The position numbers and the translations under genes are program-made. A stretch of 35,055 nt of DNA from HGM04593 sp045661225 (lineage in GTDB: Bacteria; Bacteroidota; Bacteroidia; Bacteroidales; Bacteroidaceae): assembly GCA_045661225.1 (NCBI GenBank), contig JAZRFF010000041.1, positions 1-35,055 of the forward strand. Direction: 5' to 3'. The notes beneath the pieces are model-generated. The model was not told where the DNA came from, made no database searches, and was given only the letters and a program-made list of their open reading frames with translations. Below are positions 22,401 to 31,700 of the stretch, piece by piece (the first letter of the stretch is position 1; each line of letters starts with the position of its first letter).

Positions 22401-23675
22401 TTATAACCTCAGCCACTCAAGCGGATTAAGCACCTGTTTCTCCTTGCGCAGCTGGAACTGCATTCTGGGCACGCCATACTTTACGTCGACAGCGACATCG
22501 CCTATAATATCCCCGGCCTTGACCTTCTCGCCTCCGCTAACTTTCAAATTTATTATATTGCAATAAATTGCAAGATACTGACCGTGACGCACAATAACAA
22601 AGTGGTAGTTTCCGTCATTCACGACAGCAGTCACCTCGCCCTCGAAGATACAGCGCGCCTGAGCACCCTTGCACCCCTCTATAACAACGCTGTTGCTGCT
22701 CAGTTGCACATTTCCCTTACCCGATATTACATTTTTTGTTCCAAGTTCATCGACAACCACATAAGAGCCTGTAATGGGGGCGGGTAACTTCTTCTTGTTT
22801 TTGAGGAAGGTTCCCGACATTTTCTCGACTCCGGCATCGGCTGTATAACTGTTTGTTCCCTTAGTATTTTTGCCATTTTTGGCATTTTTGGCCCGCGCAG
22901 CCTCTTCGGCGCGTTTCTTGGCAGCCCGTTCTTCGGCGAGTATACGGTCAATCTCGGCCTCTATTCGCTTGTTGAGCTTGTTAAGTTCTTTCTGTTTCTT
23001 CGCAATCTCGCTTTTCACCTTAGCCGACTGTTTCTTCAAGTCCCCTAAAATGCGGTGCTGCTCTTTTTCAAGTTTTCCAAGTTCGGCAACGACACTGTCC
23101 TGCTGGGCAAGCGAGAGTGTCTTTTGTGCCTGTGTTGCCTCGAGCGTCACTTTTTGTTCCTCGAGCAGCAGAATCTGCCCCTGCAGCGTTTCGGCAAGAT
23201 GCTCGTGCGCGTTCATATATTCGCCTGCGTAGCGGTAACGACGCAACAGGGTTCTGAAATCATCGGACGAAAAGAGAAAATGCAGTTTACTCTTGCTCTT
23301 TCCGTACTTACGCGTGCGGCGCAATGCCTCGGCATACTCGTCGCGTGACTTTGCAACCCGTTCCTCTTGAATTTTTATATCGGACCGTGTCTGTTCAATT
23401 TCGGCATTAAGTGCCTTGACCTCGTCCTTGAGAAGGGCGACCAATGACTTTTGCTTTTTTATACGAGACTCGACAAGGCCTAAGTTACGCAGCTGGCTAT
23501 CTATATCCTTCTCCTTTGAGAGAAGCACTTTTTTCTGTTTTTCTATCTCGTTGCGCAGAGTTGTAGCCTGGCCACGCATTTTCTTTATGGCAGCGCTTTG
23601 AGCCTGCACACCAGAGAAGGAGATAAAAAGCAGGGCGAAGATCAGGATTATTGTATGTAGAAAAAATCGGGGCAT
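22401..23675 (-). CDS. EnvC-like murein hydrolase activator (degenerate M23/LytM)
   Basis: Periplasmic protein of 424 residues likely to activate cell-wall amidases during division. The signal peptide is residues 1-25 (hydrophobic core FFLHTIILIFALLFISF, cleavage after GVQA). A very long Lys/Glu/Gln-rich coiled coil spans about 27-255, followed by a linker with AKNAKNGKNTKG. A C-terminal LytM/M23-type fold begins near 320 (VVIEGCKGAQARCIFEGEVTAVV) and ends QFQLRKEKQVLNPLEWL. The zinc-binding HxxxD and HxH residues of active M23 peptidases are missing (VVIEG and QFQLR stand in their places), so it should be a regulator and not a peptidase, as in E. coli EnvC. It lies 49 bases after the DUF4292 lipoprotein gene, in the same direction. 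Confidence 0.9.
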   Translation of the reverse strand: MPRFFLHTIILIFALLFISFSGVQAQSAAIKKMRGQATTLRNEIEKQKKVLLSKEKDIDSQLRNLGLVESRIKKQKSLVALLKDEVKALNAEIEQTRSDIKIQEERVAKSRDEYAEALRRTRKYGKSKSKLHFLFSSDDFRTLLRRYRYAGEYMNAHEHLAETLQGQILLLEEQKVTLEATQAQKTLSLAQQDSVVAELGKLEKEQHRILGDLKKQSAKVKSEIAKKQKELNKLNKRIEAEIDRILAEERAAKKRAEEAARAKNAKNGKNTKGTNSYTADAGVEKMSGTFLKNKKKLPAPITGSYVVVDELGTKNVISGKGNVQLSSNSVVIEGCKGAQARCIFEGEVTAVVNDGNYHFVIVRHGQYLAIYCNIINLKVSGGEKVKAGDIIGDVAVDVKYGVPRMQFQLRKEKQVLNPLEWLRL

Positions 23676-23724
23676 ATATTGTGTCGTTGTTTCTTGTGCA
23701 AAAATAATATTTTTCGGGAGATTT

Positions 23725-24558
23725 TCAATTGGTTTCTTCTCCTATAGAATCAAGTACCCCCTCGAGGCTTACACGCCTATACCCCGTTGAAATTCTGCGT
23801 GGAGAGAACTTGAATTCACGACTGCTCAAGGCACTGAATGTAAAGGCTATTGAAGCCTGCGTGTCGCTGCCATTGAAAGACAGCGTGACTTCGGTCGGGA
23901 ACAGAGCGCCGTCGAACATTTCAAAGTTACTATATTCGCAAACTATTTTGCCGCCGTTTGCACACGAACCTTCACTTTTAACAAGCGCCCCATTGGCCTT
24001 GTCAATATAGAATTTATAGACTACAGGTGCATTTGCGGGTGTTGTCAGCGTCACAAACGCGCCCTCATCGGCCGGTTGCATCGAGGCGAGAGCTTCGGGG
24101 AAGGGGGTAGCATCGGGAGAGAATATACGGTTAAGCAATATCGCTTCAAGAATTGTATAACCGGTCTCTGTCTGCGCAAGAAAGGGCACTCCGCTGTAAG
24201 GGGAGTCGGCATAAATTTTGTCGAGTTTATATATAAAGCGAACATTTTCACGTAAAAATTCGAAACAGGCAGCCTCCATAAGCCCCATTGCGGTGGCGCT
24301 TATCTGCACCCCCTCGCCTTGTTTTATGCGCACACGACCGCGTGTCGTTGCTGTCTCGCCGTTCACAGTGACTTTCATACGCACCCCTCCCGAGAGACAA
24401 TCGACATTGCGAGCCACAGACGGCAACCCGGCAACGACCGTTGCTGTTGCCTTTTCAAGAGCAACAGCACGCTCAACTTTTTTGCTTGCAGAGCAACCTG
24501 CAAGAGAAAGCACAAGCAACAGCAGCAACAGCTTTGCAACCTTATCAACGCTTCGCAT
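23725..24558 (-). CDS. DUF4292 family lipoprotein
   Basis: A 277-residue envelope lipoprotein. The signal peptide LLLLLLVLSLAGC ends in a lipobox with the acylated cysteine at C22, followed by SASKK. The rest has the beta-rich character of DUF4292, a Bacteroidota family distantly reminiscent of outer-membrane lipoprotein carriers such as LolA/LolB: GVRMKVTVNGETATTRGRVRIKQGEGVQISATAMGLMEAACFEF, then VYKFYIDKANGALVKSEG. Its exact role is unknown; lipid or lipoprotein handling at the outer membrane is a guess from fold type. The start overlaps the end of the TPR gene by 14 bases, and an EnvC-like gene follows, an arrangement I recall from other Bacteroidales, so a shared envelope function is likely. 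Confidence 0.85.
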   Translation of the reverse strand: MRSVDKVAKLLLLLLVLSLAGCSASKKVERAVALEKATATVVAGLPSVARNVDCLSGGVRMKVTVNGETATTRGRVRIKQGEGVQISATAMGLMEAACFEFLRENVRFIYKLDKIYADSPYSGVPFLAQTETGYTILEAILLNRIFSPDATPFPEALASMQPADEGAFVTLTTPANAPVVYKFYIDKANGALVKSEGSCANGGKIVCEYSNFEMFDGALFPTEVTLSFNGSDTQASIAFTFSALSSREFKFSPRRISTGYRRVSLEGVLDSIGEETN

Positions 24559-26266
24559 CGGGGTAATATTTACGCTTCTTTATCTTTTTCTTGAGAATCT
24601 TTGAGTTGTCGCCTTCTGCCTGAGCTTTTTTCCAATATTGCAGCGCGCGGTCTATGTCGCCGCACAGGGCGAATATATCGCCACAGTGATTGCACTCGAC
24701 AGCACTCATATCCCGGCTGACAAGAATAAGTTTCTCGGCATACACCTTTGCTTCGTCGTACCTCCCGAGCTTAAACAACACCCAGGCATATGTATCAATA
24801 TATACAGCATTGTCGGGTTCCTGCTCTATAGTCTTCAGGATCATATCGAGCGCACGCTGCAAATCGCCGCCTTCGATTGCAAGGTAATAGGCATAATTAT
24901 TGAGAGTGTTTATATTCGACGGGTTATAGACAAGCGCCGAGTCGTAAGCCTCCTTGCATTCACGCATCATTCCAAATTCGTGATAGGTATCGCCCAAAGT
25001 GGCATAAACATCGGACACCACACTATGATGGGTGTCCTCGCTACGACGCTCAAGGCCAAGCTTATAGATTTCAATTATATTCTCTTTTCTACCAAGCAGA
25101 TATGTGGCAAGACCTTTATAATAGTAAAGTGCCAACATATCGGGCAGATAGAGAAGCGCATTGTCGCAACGCTTAATTACCTCTTCGTAGTCATCTTTCT
25201 CTATTGCATAGACGAGCAACTGCAACAGCGTCTGAGTGTTGTCGGGCTCGACAAGCAACATTTCCTCAAGTACCGGTATAATGGAGTCGGACGGTTCTTT
25301 GTGGTATATTAAGTATCGGACATATATATCGGCAACCTCGAACCTGTCGTATGGAAGTTCCAACAGTTCCTTGAAGATACCTTTCATATACAGCGTGTCA
25401 CTTTTCTCTTTATGGTTGGTATAATCCACAAGCAACGAGACGCGCTGCTCTGTAGCTAGACGTTCACTCTTCAGAAGGCGCTCTACGGCCGCACAATAGA
25501 GGCTGTCAGGCCCGATACTCTGATATAGCCCTGCAAGAGAGGACATAGAAAGAACGTCATCAGAATCGCAAGAGAGCGCGTGAAGCAACGAACGCTCGGC
25601 ATTGGCATAGTCGCCGAAACGCAGATATGTGTCACCAAGGAAAGCCTTATACTGCTGGTTGTCGGGATACTCATCGACCATAGCACGAATTGCGGCAATA
25701 GCGTTCACGCTATCCTGCAGCTGGGTATATTGATGCACCTTGTGAAGAGATATCATTTCGCTTTTGCCGGCCGACTTTTCCAGTTTAAGCAGAGCATTAA
25801 GGGCATTGGCATAATCGCCCTCATCGTTGTAAATTGAATAGAGCGCCATATAAATATCGCTCTTGGGGTAAGAGGTCGACAAAAGCCTCTCATAAAGAGC
25901 GATGGCCGAATCCTTGTCGTTAACCTTGCTGTAGTACTGCAAAAGTGCTTCGCTGTACTTGAGATTCCCCGGTTCTTTCTCAACAATCTCCTCAAGCATT
26001 GAATGGGCTATGCTATCCCAACCCATAAACTGATAGAATGCCGAGACGTCGTATTTTACAGCAGACGACGCTGTATCAAGAGCAAGGCAGTGCCTGAGCA
26101 TTTCGAAACTCTCGTCAATGCGATACTCCTCGAGCAGAGATATTGACTGCAGATAGAAATAATCAAGCGCACGCTTGCGCGCTTCGCAGTCGTCCTGCTG
26201 AGCGTGAACAGAATTAGCAAACACTGCCAGAACAAGCAGCATCAGGTATAACACAATGCGTTTCAT
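24545..26266 (-). CDS. Exported tetratricopeptide-repeat protein
   Basis: A 573-residue TPR scaffold protein. The start is placed at the ATG at 26264-26266 because it opens a proper signal peptide (MKRIVLYLMLLVLAVFANSVHA, cleavage before QQDD). An upstream in-frame start would add 26 residues without sense and run into the dUTPase region. Many degenerate TPR units follow; the clearest are NINTLNNYAYYLAIEGGDL and AVYIDTYAWVLFKLGRYDEA near the C-terminus, along with YMALYSIYNDEGDYANALNAL earlier. The C-terminus is basic (KKKIKKRKYYPDAKR). It begins 22 bases after the dut stop and overlaps the DUF4292 gene, so dut, TPR, DUF4292 and EnvC probably form one transcript. It is likely a periplasmic or outer-membrane assembly partner; no enzyme domain is visible. 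Confidence 0.88.
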   Translation of the reverse strand: MKRIVLYLMLLVLAVFANSVHAQQDDCEARKRALDYFYLQSISLLEEYRIDESFEMLRHCLALDTASSAVKYDVSAFYQFMGWDSIAHSMLEEIVEKEPGNLKYSEALLQYYSKVNDKDSAIALYERLLSTSYPKSDIYMALYSIYNDEGDYANALNALLKLEKSAGKSEMISLHKVHQYTQLQDSVNAIAAIRAMVDEYPDNQQYKAFLGDTYLRFGDYANAERSLLHALSCDSDDVLSMSSLAGLYQSIGPDSLYCAAVERLLKSERLATEQRVSLLVDYTNHKEKSDTLYMKGIFKELLELPYDRFEVADIYVRYLIYHKEPSDSIIPVLEEMLLVEPDNTQTLLQLLVYAIEKDDYEEVIKRCDNALLYLPDMLALYYYKGLATYLLGRKENIIEIYKLGLERRSEDTHHSVVSDVYATLGDTYHEFGMMRECKEAYDSALVYNPSNINTLNNYAYYLAIEGGDLQRALDMILKTIEQEPDNAVYIDTYAWVLFKLGRYDEAKVYAEKLILVSRDMSAVECNHCGDIFALCGDIDRALQYWKKAQAEGDNSKILKKKIKKRKYYPDAKR

Positions 26267-26288
26267 CGACACTCCGGGAAGAATAGTA

Positions 26289-26720
26289 CTACACACCTGT
26301 GTGACCAAAGCCCCCGGCGCCACGCTCTGTGTCGTCAAGAACATCGACCTCGCACCACTCTACCTGCTCGTGACGGGCAATTACCATCTGTGCAATACGC
26401 TCGCCGTCAGTAATGGTAAAAGTCTCATTGGAAAGGTTTACGAGTATAACACACACCTCGCCACGATAGTCGGCATCGACCGTACCCGGCGAGTTAAGCA
26501 CTGTTACACCTTTTTTTATTGCAAGACCGCTACGCGGACGCACCTGCGCCTCGTAGCCGGCCGGAAGCGCTATAAAAAGGCCTGTCGGCACAAGAACGCG
26601 TTGCAAAGGCTGCAAATCTATTGGAGAATCAATATTGGCCCTTAAATCCATTCCTGCCGAGAGGTCTGTCGCGTATGAGGGCAACTGATGCTTTGATTTA
26701 TTTATTATTTCAACTTTCAT
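26289..26720 (-). CDS. dut: dUTP diphosphatase
   Basis: Hydrolyses dUTP to dUMP and diphosphate, keeping uracil out of DNA and supplying dTMP synthesis. It has 143 residues, the size of the homotrimeric family. All five motifs are present: AGMDLRA (22-28), PRSGLA (62-67), GTVDADYRGEV (79-89, with the catalytic Asp and the Tyr that excludes ribonucleotides), GERIAQMV (106-113), and the C-terminal RGAGGFGHTG (133-142), in which His replaces the more common Ser. The protein is cytosolic and should be active. It is the first gene of the run leading to the TPR, DUF4292 and EnvC-like genes. A hairpin 28 bases upstream of its start separates it from the lipid operon. Confidence 0.96.
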   Translation of the reverse strand: MKVEIINKSKHQLPSYATDLSAGMDLRANIDSPIDLQPLQRVLVPTGLFIALPAGYEAQVRPRSGLAIKKGVTVLNSPGTVDADYRGEVCVILVNLSNETFTITDGERIAQMVIARHEQVEWCEVDVLDDTERGAGGFGHTGV

Positions 26721-26748
26721 AACTATTATATATGTATAAAATAAAGAA

Positions 26749-26776
26749 CTCCGGGGTTACACGAATGTTCCCGGAG
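26749..26776 (-). terminator. Terminator of the glsA-glsB operon
   Basis: CTCCGGG (26749-26755) pairs perfectly with CCCGGAG (26770-26776) around a 14-base loop. On the minus strand the stem is followed by a T-rich stretch (TTCTTTATTTTAT). It begins 18 bases after the glsB stop codon. A weak to moderate intrinsic terminator is the natural reading. Confidence 0.65.
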
Positions 26777-26793
26777 CCTGCACTGTTATAACT

Positions 26794-27789
26794 TTATTTT
26801 TCGTTTAAAACGTAAAAAACATTGGCTGCCCCTGACGTAAGTTTAATTGCATCGGGATTATCTTTAGCGAACGAATCTATGTAACGCACTCTCTTGTCGT
26901 CTCTAAGTTCGTCTACCGCAATGAGCAAACCTGTTTCTTCTACATTGCCGAACTCCTCGTTTACTGCAGTACCGAATATTTTCATAGTGGGCGACAATCC
27001 CATATAAGCATTCACCATTGGCGGTATTGCAAGCCCGTATTTGTGCACCTCCTGCTTGAGAATACGATAATCTTCATTGAAATTATCTTTGCAGAATATT
27101 TCGGCAAGTTCCGATTCGGGCGTCTCAATAACAAGAGGCTTAATAGGTGTCACAAGAGCATCTTTGTCGGGATAATGTTTGTTGAGGAAATAGAGTATCA
27201 TATCACGAGCTCTTGTCAAGTACGAGGGATACATTGTAACTTTACCGAACAGGTATTTGACTTCGGGGATTACCACCGTAAGCGCACCTAAACCGTCCCA
27301 AAGATTGTCCAATGCGAAAAGGCTCTTTGAACCCATACGGGTCGACTGGTACTCCAGCGCAACAAAAGCACGCCCAAGCTCAACGGTATAGGGCAGCACC
27401 TCGGTCATAAACTTTTGAGAAAAGCGGAACATTCCGTGAGCTGTTGCAATGTGCGGCTCACCATTGTCGTCTATGCGCACCTCTTTTCCCCATATATAGC
27501 GGTAACCGCCTATAATGTCGTTGCATTCGGGATTCCATACAATCAGTTGCTTGTATGGAACTTCCATTGTGTCGAACTCGTCAATATCGACGGCTTTGCC
27601 TGTTCCGCCGCCTGAGGCACGGAAAGCAATCTCGCGCAAACGTCCAATCTCACGCATCACATTTGGTGCATTGTGAGCTGTAACGACGTAAATTTCATTA
27701 TCGCTACGGTGAGTAAAACGCAAACGTCTCTCTTCGGTAAGTTCGGCTTTGAGAAGTTCTTTCGGAACCGGAGCTATAATCTCTTCCAT
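26794..27789 (-). CDS. glsB: Glycine N-acyltransferase-like protein (GNAT/OlsB type), probable GlsB
   Basis: A 331-residue member of the acyl-ACP-dependent amino-acid N-acyltransferase group, once annotated as hemolysin-like. It probably adds a 3-hydroxy fatty acid to glycine to make the lyso form of glycine lipid, as described for BT_3459 of Bacteroides thetaiotaomicron. Visible family blocks are REIGRLREIAFRASGGGTGK (about 45-65), IIGGYRYIWGKEV, the VELGRAFVALEYQ segment that resembles the OlsB/autoinducer-synthase core, and LFGKVTMYPSY. It extends past the core into a second helical part (HKYGLAIPPMVNAYMGLSPTMKIFGTAVN) typical of Bacteroidota members. It starts 15 bases after the glsA stop, matching the order known from Bacteroides. 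The symbol is from family recognition and gene order, not a search. Confidence 0.82.
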   Translation of the reverse strand: MEEIIAPVPKELLKAELTEERRLRFTHRSDNEIYVVTAHNAPNVMREIGRLREIAFRASGGGTGKAVDIDEFDTMEVPYKQLIVWNPECNDIIGGYRYIWGKEVRIDDNGEPHIATAHGMFRFSQKFMTEVLPYTVELGRAFVALEYQSTRMGSKSLFALDNLWDGLGALTVVIPEVKYLFGKVTMYPSYLTRARDMILYFLNKHYPDKDALVTPIKPLVIETPESELAEIFCKDNFNEDYRILKQEVHKYGLAIPPMVNAYMGLSPTMKIFGTAVNEEFGNVEETGLLIAVDELRDDKRVRYIDSFAKDNPDAIKLTSGAANVFYVLNEK

Positions 27790-27804
27790 AAATTCTATAG
27801 TGTC

Positions 27805-28617
27805 TTATAGTGTGTAAACGTGTTCTTTTACATATTGTGCCCACTCCATTGGAGTCTTGCTCTTGTCGAATGTCTGCCAAGGAATAGGCTTTCCAATGGT
27901 AACTTTGAATTTTTTGTTTTTGTTCTTGTACATCTCGTCGCTCAAGTAGAGCATCGCTATATTGAATTTAATTCCCAGCATTCTGTTTATGTTGGCCAGG
28001 CGATAGAAGAATTTTGAATTCTCGCCTTCGAAATGTATGGGAACAATGTCGCGTTTCGACTGTACGCTCTTCGTGATGAAAGTCTTTTTCCACTCAAGGT
28101 CGCGTATAACGCCCTTTCTTTTACGCGAGCAAAGACCTGCCGGGAACATCACAATGTTATTTTCGCTCTCGAAGGCTGCATTTACCTGCTGGGGGAAGTT
28201 ACGCGCCTGCTTGCCGGTCTTGTTTATGGGCACCCAGAATTCTGCCAGGTGCGGGATATTCATCAAAAGGTCATTGACAAGAAACTTTATCTTTCCCTTG
28301 TAATGAGGGCCGAGTATATAAGCCAGGCCGAGGCCGTCCTGCGCACCCAACGGGTGGTTGCTGACAAAGGTACAAAGTTTGTCCTTGGGAAGATTCTCAA
28401 GCCCCACGACCTCGAATGTGTTATTAAAATACTCCATAAAAGCATTGACAAAATCAAGGCCACGCTTGTCGTGGTGTGTACGCAAAAAGTCATTCACCTC
28501 GTCCTGATGAATGATTTTTTTCAAATACGACACAAGGAAACGAGGCACGTAACGTGCTTTCTTGCCGGCCTTGGCGGCCAAAATCGATTCGACATTGATT
28601 TGCAGAACTTCACTCAT
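27805..28617 (-). CDS. glsA: PlsC-like lipid O-acyltransferase, probable GlsA
   Basis: A 270-residue 1-acylglycerol-3-phosphate acyltransferase-like protein likely to O-acylate the lyso-glycine lipid made by its partner, by analogy with BT_3458. The catalytic motif lies in FVSNHPLGAQDGLG: H88 and D94 are separated by five residues, the spacing I associate with this hemolysin/OlsA-like subgroup instead of the classical four. The second substrate-binding block is NIVMFPAGLCSRKRKG, corresponding to the FPxG motif. Near the C-terminus VTIGKPIPWQTF matches the usual exit segment. It lacks a clear membrane helix, so it probably binds the inner membrane from the cytoplasm. It is first in a two-gene operon with a good promoter; both enzymes serve synthesis of acylated glycine (flavolipin-type) lipids. 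Confidence 0.82.
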   Translation of the reverse strand: MSEVLQINVESILAAKAGKKARYVPRFLVSYLKKIIHQDEVNDFLRTHHDKRGLDFVNAFMEYFNNTFEVVGLENLPKDKLCTFVSNHPLGAQDGLGLAYILGPHYKGKIKFLVNDLLMNIPHLAEFWVPINKTGKQARNFPQQVNAAFESENNIVMFPAGLCSRKRKGVIRDLEWKKTFITKSVQSKRDIVPIHFEGENSKFFYRLANINRMLGIKFNIAMLYLSDEMYKNKNKKFKVTIGKPIPWQTFDKSKTPMEWAQYVKEHVYTL

Positions 28618-28645
28618 AGTACTTTGCCATTATACTTATTATTTG

Positions 28646-28676
28646 CAAAAATAGGTCTAAATTATCACAAAAGCAA
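28646..28676 (-). promoter_or_regulatory. Bacteroidota-type promoter of glsA-glsB
   Basis: On the minus strand TTG (28676-28674) is followed after exactly 20 bases by TATTTTTG (28653-28646), a full match to TAnnTTTG. The predicted start of transcription is near 28640, about 20 bases before the glsA ATG. It is the best promoter match in the window. Confidence 0.75.
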
Positions 28677-28703
28677 GACATTTTTGGATAATATATAAAA
28701 GAA

Positions 28704-28733
28704 TGGCGGGCGTACTTGCAAGTACGCCCGCCA
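28704..28733 (-). terminator. Terminator of the rpoB-rpoC operon
   Basis: A perfect 30-base palindrome with 15-base arms (TGGCGGGCGTACTTG and its complement) begins 18 bases after the rpoC stop. On the minus strand the stem is followed by ATTCTTTTATAT, a modest U-tract. It cleanly separates rpoC from the glsA promoter, which starts 28 bases beyond. Confidence 0.8.
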
Positions 28734-28751
28734 CACCTTATATGCTATTTA

Positions 28752-31700
28752 TTACTCTGTAATATCATCAGAGAAGTCCAATACTGTTTTCTTGTTTGCC
28801 TGTATGCGTTCATAGTCTTCTTTTGAGCCGACAATGATTCTGCTAAAGTCGCGCTGACCTGTTCCGGCAGGAATCAAGTGACCACAAATTACATTTTCCT
28901 TCATACCAAGCAAATAGTCGCTCTTCATATTGATTGCAGCCTCGTTGAGCACCTTTGTTGTCTCCTGGAACGATGCCGCCGACATAAAGCTCTGTGTCTG
29001 CAATGCCGCACGGGTAATACCCTGAAGAATCTGTGTAGATGTTGCAGGCTGTGCATCACGTGCCTCGACCGGTTTAAGGTCACGACGCTTGAGCATACTG
29101 TTCTCATCACGCAACTTACGGGCTGTGATTATCTGGCCTGGCTTGAGATTCTCGGAATCTCCGGCATCAACAACCACTTTCTTGCCCCAGATGCGGTCGT
29201 TCTCCTCCTGGAACTGGAGTTTGTCGACAATCTGCTGTTCGAGGAAGCGTGTGTCACCGGCCTCGTCAATCTGCACCTTACGCATCATCTGACGCACGAT
29301 AATCTCGAAGTGCTTGTCGTTAATCTTCACACCCTGTGAACGATAAACGTCCTGAGCCTCGTTAACGATATACTCCTGTACCGCAGTCGGTCCCTTGATA
29401 GCAAGAATGTCCGATGGAGTAACAGCACCGTCCGAGAGAGGTGTTCCGGCACGTACATAGTCACCGTCCTGAACAAGAATCTGCTTAGAAAGCGCAACGA
29501 GATACTTCTTAACATCGCCAACCTTTGAGGTCACAATAATCTCACGGTTACCGCGTTTAACCTTACCCATTGTTACCTCACCGTCAATCTCTGATACGAC
29601 TGCGGGGTTAGATGGGTTACGAGCCTCGAAAAGCTCTGTTACACGTGGCAAACCACCGGTAATATCACCTGCGCTACCAAACACGCGAGGAATCTTAACG
29701 ATTATATCACCGGCCTTGAGAACATTGCCATCTTCAACCACAACGTGACCGCCCACGGGCAAGTTATAGTTGTGGAGCGAGTTTCCATTCTCGTCGTTAA
29801 TGTGAACGGTAGGTATCTTGTTTTTGTCCTTAGACTCGATAATGACAATCTCGTGAAGACCTGTACTCTCGTCAGTCTCGACCTTGTATGTGACATTCTC
29901 TATCACTGATTCAAATTCAACCTTACCGGCAACCTCGGTAACAATAACAGCGTTGAATGGGTCCCAAGCTGCAATTACCTTACCTTTCTCAACAAGCTCG
30001 TCCTCGTTTGCGTATAGTTTAGAACCATAAGGTATGTTGTGCGATGAAAGTACAATGCCTGTATTTACATCGACGAAGCGTACCTCGCTCAAACGGCTGA
30101 CAACAATCTTGACAGGTGTACCGTCAGGCTCGATAGAGTCAACAGTACGCAACTCCTCGAACTTGAGGCGTGAAGCGTGCTTTGCTCTGATGGTTGCATC
30201 GGCAGCGATATTGGCCGCTGTACCTCCGGCGTGGAATGTACGCAGTGTAAGCTGTGTACCCGGCTCGCCGATTGACTGCGCTGCAATAACACCGACAGCC
30301 TCGCCTTTCTCGACCATACGACTGGTTGCAAGGTTACGTCCGTAACACTTAGCGCAGACGCCGTGCTTAGACTCACAAGTGAGCACTGAACGAATCTCGA
30401 CACTCTCAATAGGTGACTTTTCAATCTCATCGGCAATAGCCTCGGTAATGAGCTCGCCCGATGCAACAATAATCTTTCCTGTTGTGGGGTGTATAACGTC
30501 GTGTACCGACACGCGACCCATAATGCGCTCACCGAGTGTAGCAATTGTCTCGTCGCCATTCTTGAGTGCTGTACAAACAAGACCACGCAATGTACCACAG
30601 TCCTCTTCGTTGATGATAACGTCGTGCGATACGTCTACAAGACGACGTGTAAGGTAACCGGCATCGGCTGTCTTAAGAGCGGTATCGGCAAGACCCTTAC
30701 GAGCACCGTGAGAAGAGATAAAGTACTCAAGCACCGAAAGACCCTCCTTAAAGTTCGAAAGAATCGGGTTCTCGATAATCTGCGCACCCTCTGAACCGGC
30801 CTTCTGAGGCTTAGCCATAAGACCACGCATACCCGACAACTGACGAATCTGGTCCTTAGAACCACGGGCACCGGAGTCAAGCATCATATATACTGAGTTA
30901 AAGCCCTGATCGTCGGTAGAAATAGTCTTCATAAGCACGTTTGCAAGGTCGGCGTTAACATGTGTCCACTCATCGACAACCTTGTTATAACGCTCCTTGT
31001 CGGTGATAAGACCGAGGTTGTACTCTGCAAGAATCTCCTCGACCTTCTCGTTACCCTTACGCACGAGTTCTTCCTTCTCTTTTGGAATAATAACATCGTC
31101 GAGGTTGAACGAAAGACCGCCCTTGAACGCCATATAGTAACCAAGGTTCTTGATTCCGTCAAGGAACTCAGCCGAACGGGCAACACCCACACGCTTGATA
31201 ACCTCGGTAATAATGTCGCGAAGCGACTTTTTAGATATAATGGTATTGATGAAGCCCATCTCGCGGGGAACAATCTGGTTAACGATGATACGTCCGACAG
31301 ATGTCTCGCGAAGAACCTGTACATAGTCGCCATTCTCGTCGCGGTCCTCAACCATCACCTTTACAGGCGCGTGAATCTCGACACGACCCTGGTTGTAGGC
31401 AATAAGAGCCTCCTCGGGACCATAGAATGTCATACCCGAGCCCTTAGCACCTTCGCGCAACTTGGTAATGTAGTAAAGACCAAGTACCATATCCTGTGAA
31501 GGAACGGCTATAGGAGCACCGTTCGAGGGGTTCAGGATATTGTGCGACTGAAGCATAAGCATCTGAGCCTCCAAAATAGCTTCGTTGCTGAGTGGCAAGT
31601 GAACAGCCATCTGGTCACCGTCAAAGTCGGCGTTGAACGCTGTACAAGCAAGCGGGTGCAACTGGATTGCTTTACCCTCAATCATCTTAGGCTGGAATGC

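Noticed and set aside
26267..26344. Upstream start of the TPR protein that would add 26 residues
   Set aside because: The longer form hides the signal peptide behind an unrelated stretch and overlaps dut; the ATG at 26266 begins a standard signal peptide.
30089..30598. 169-codon minus-strand frame inside rpoC
   Set aside because: It overlaps a highly conserved part of rpoC in another frame; low-complexity Ser/Leu/Arg composition typical of a shadow frame.
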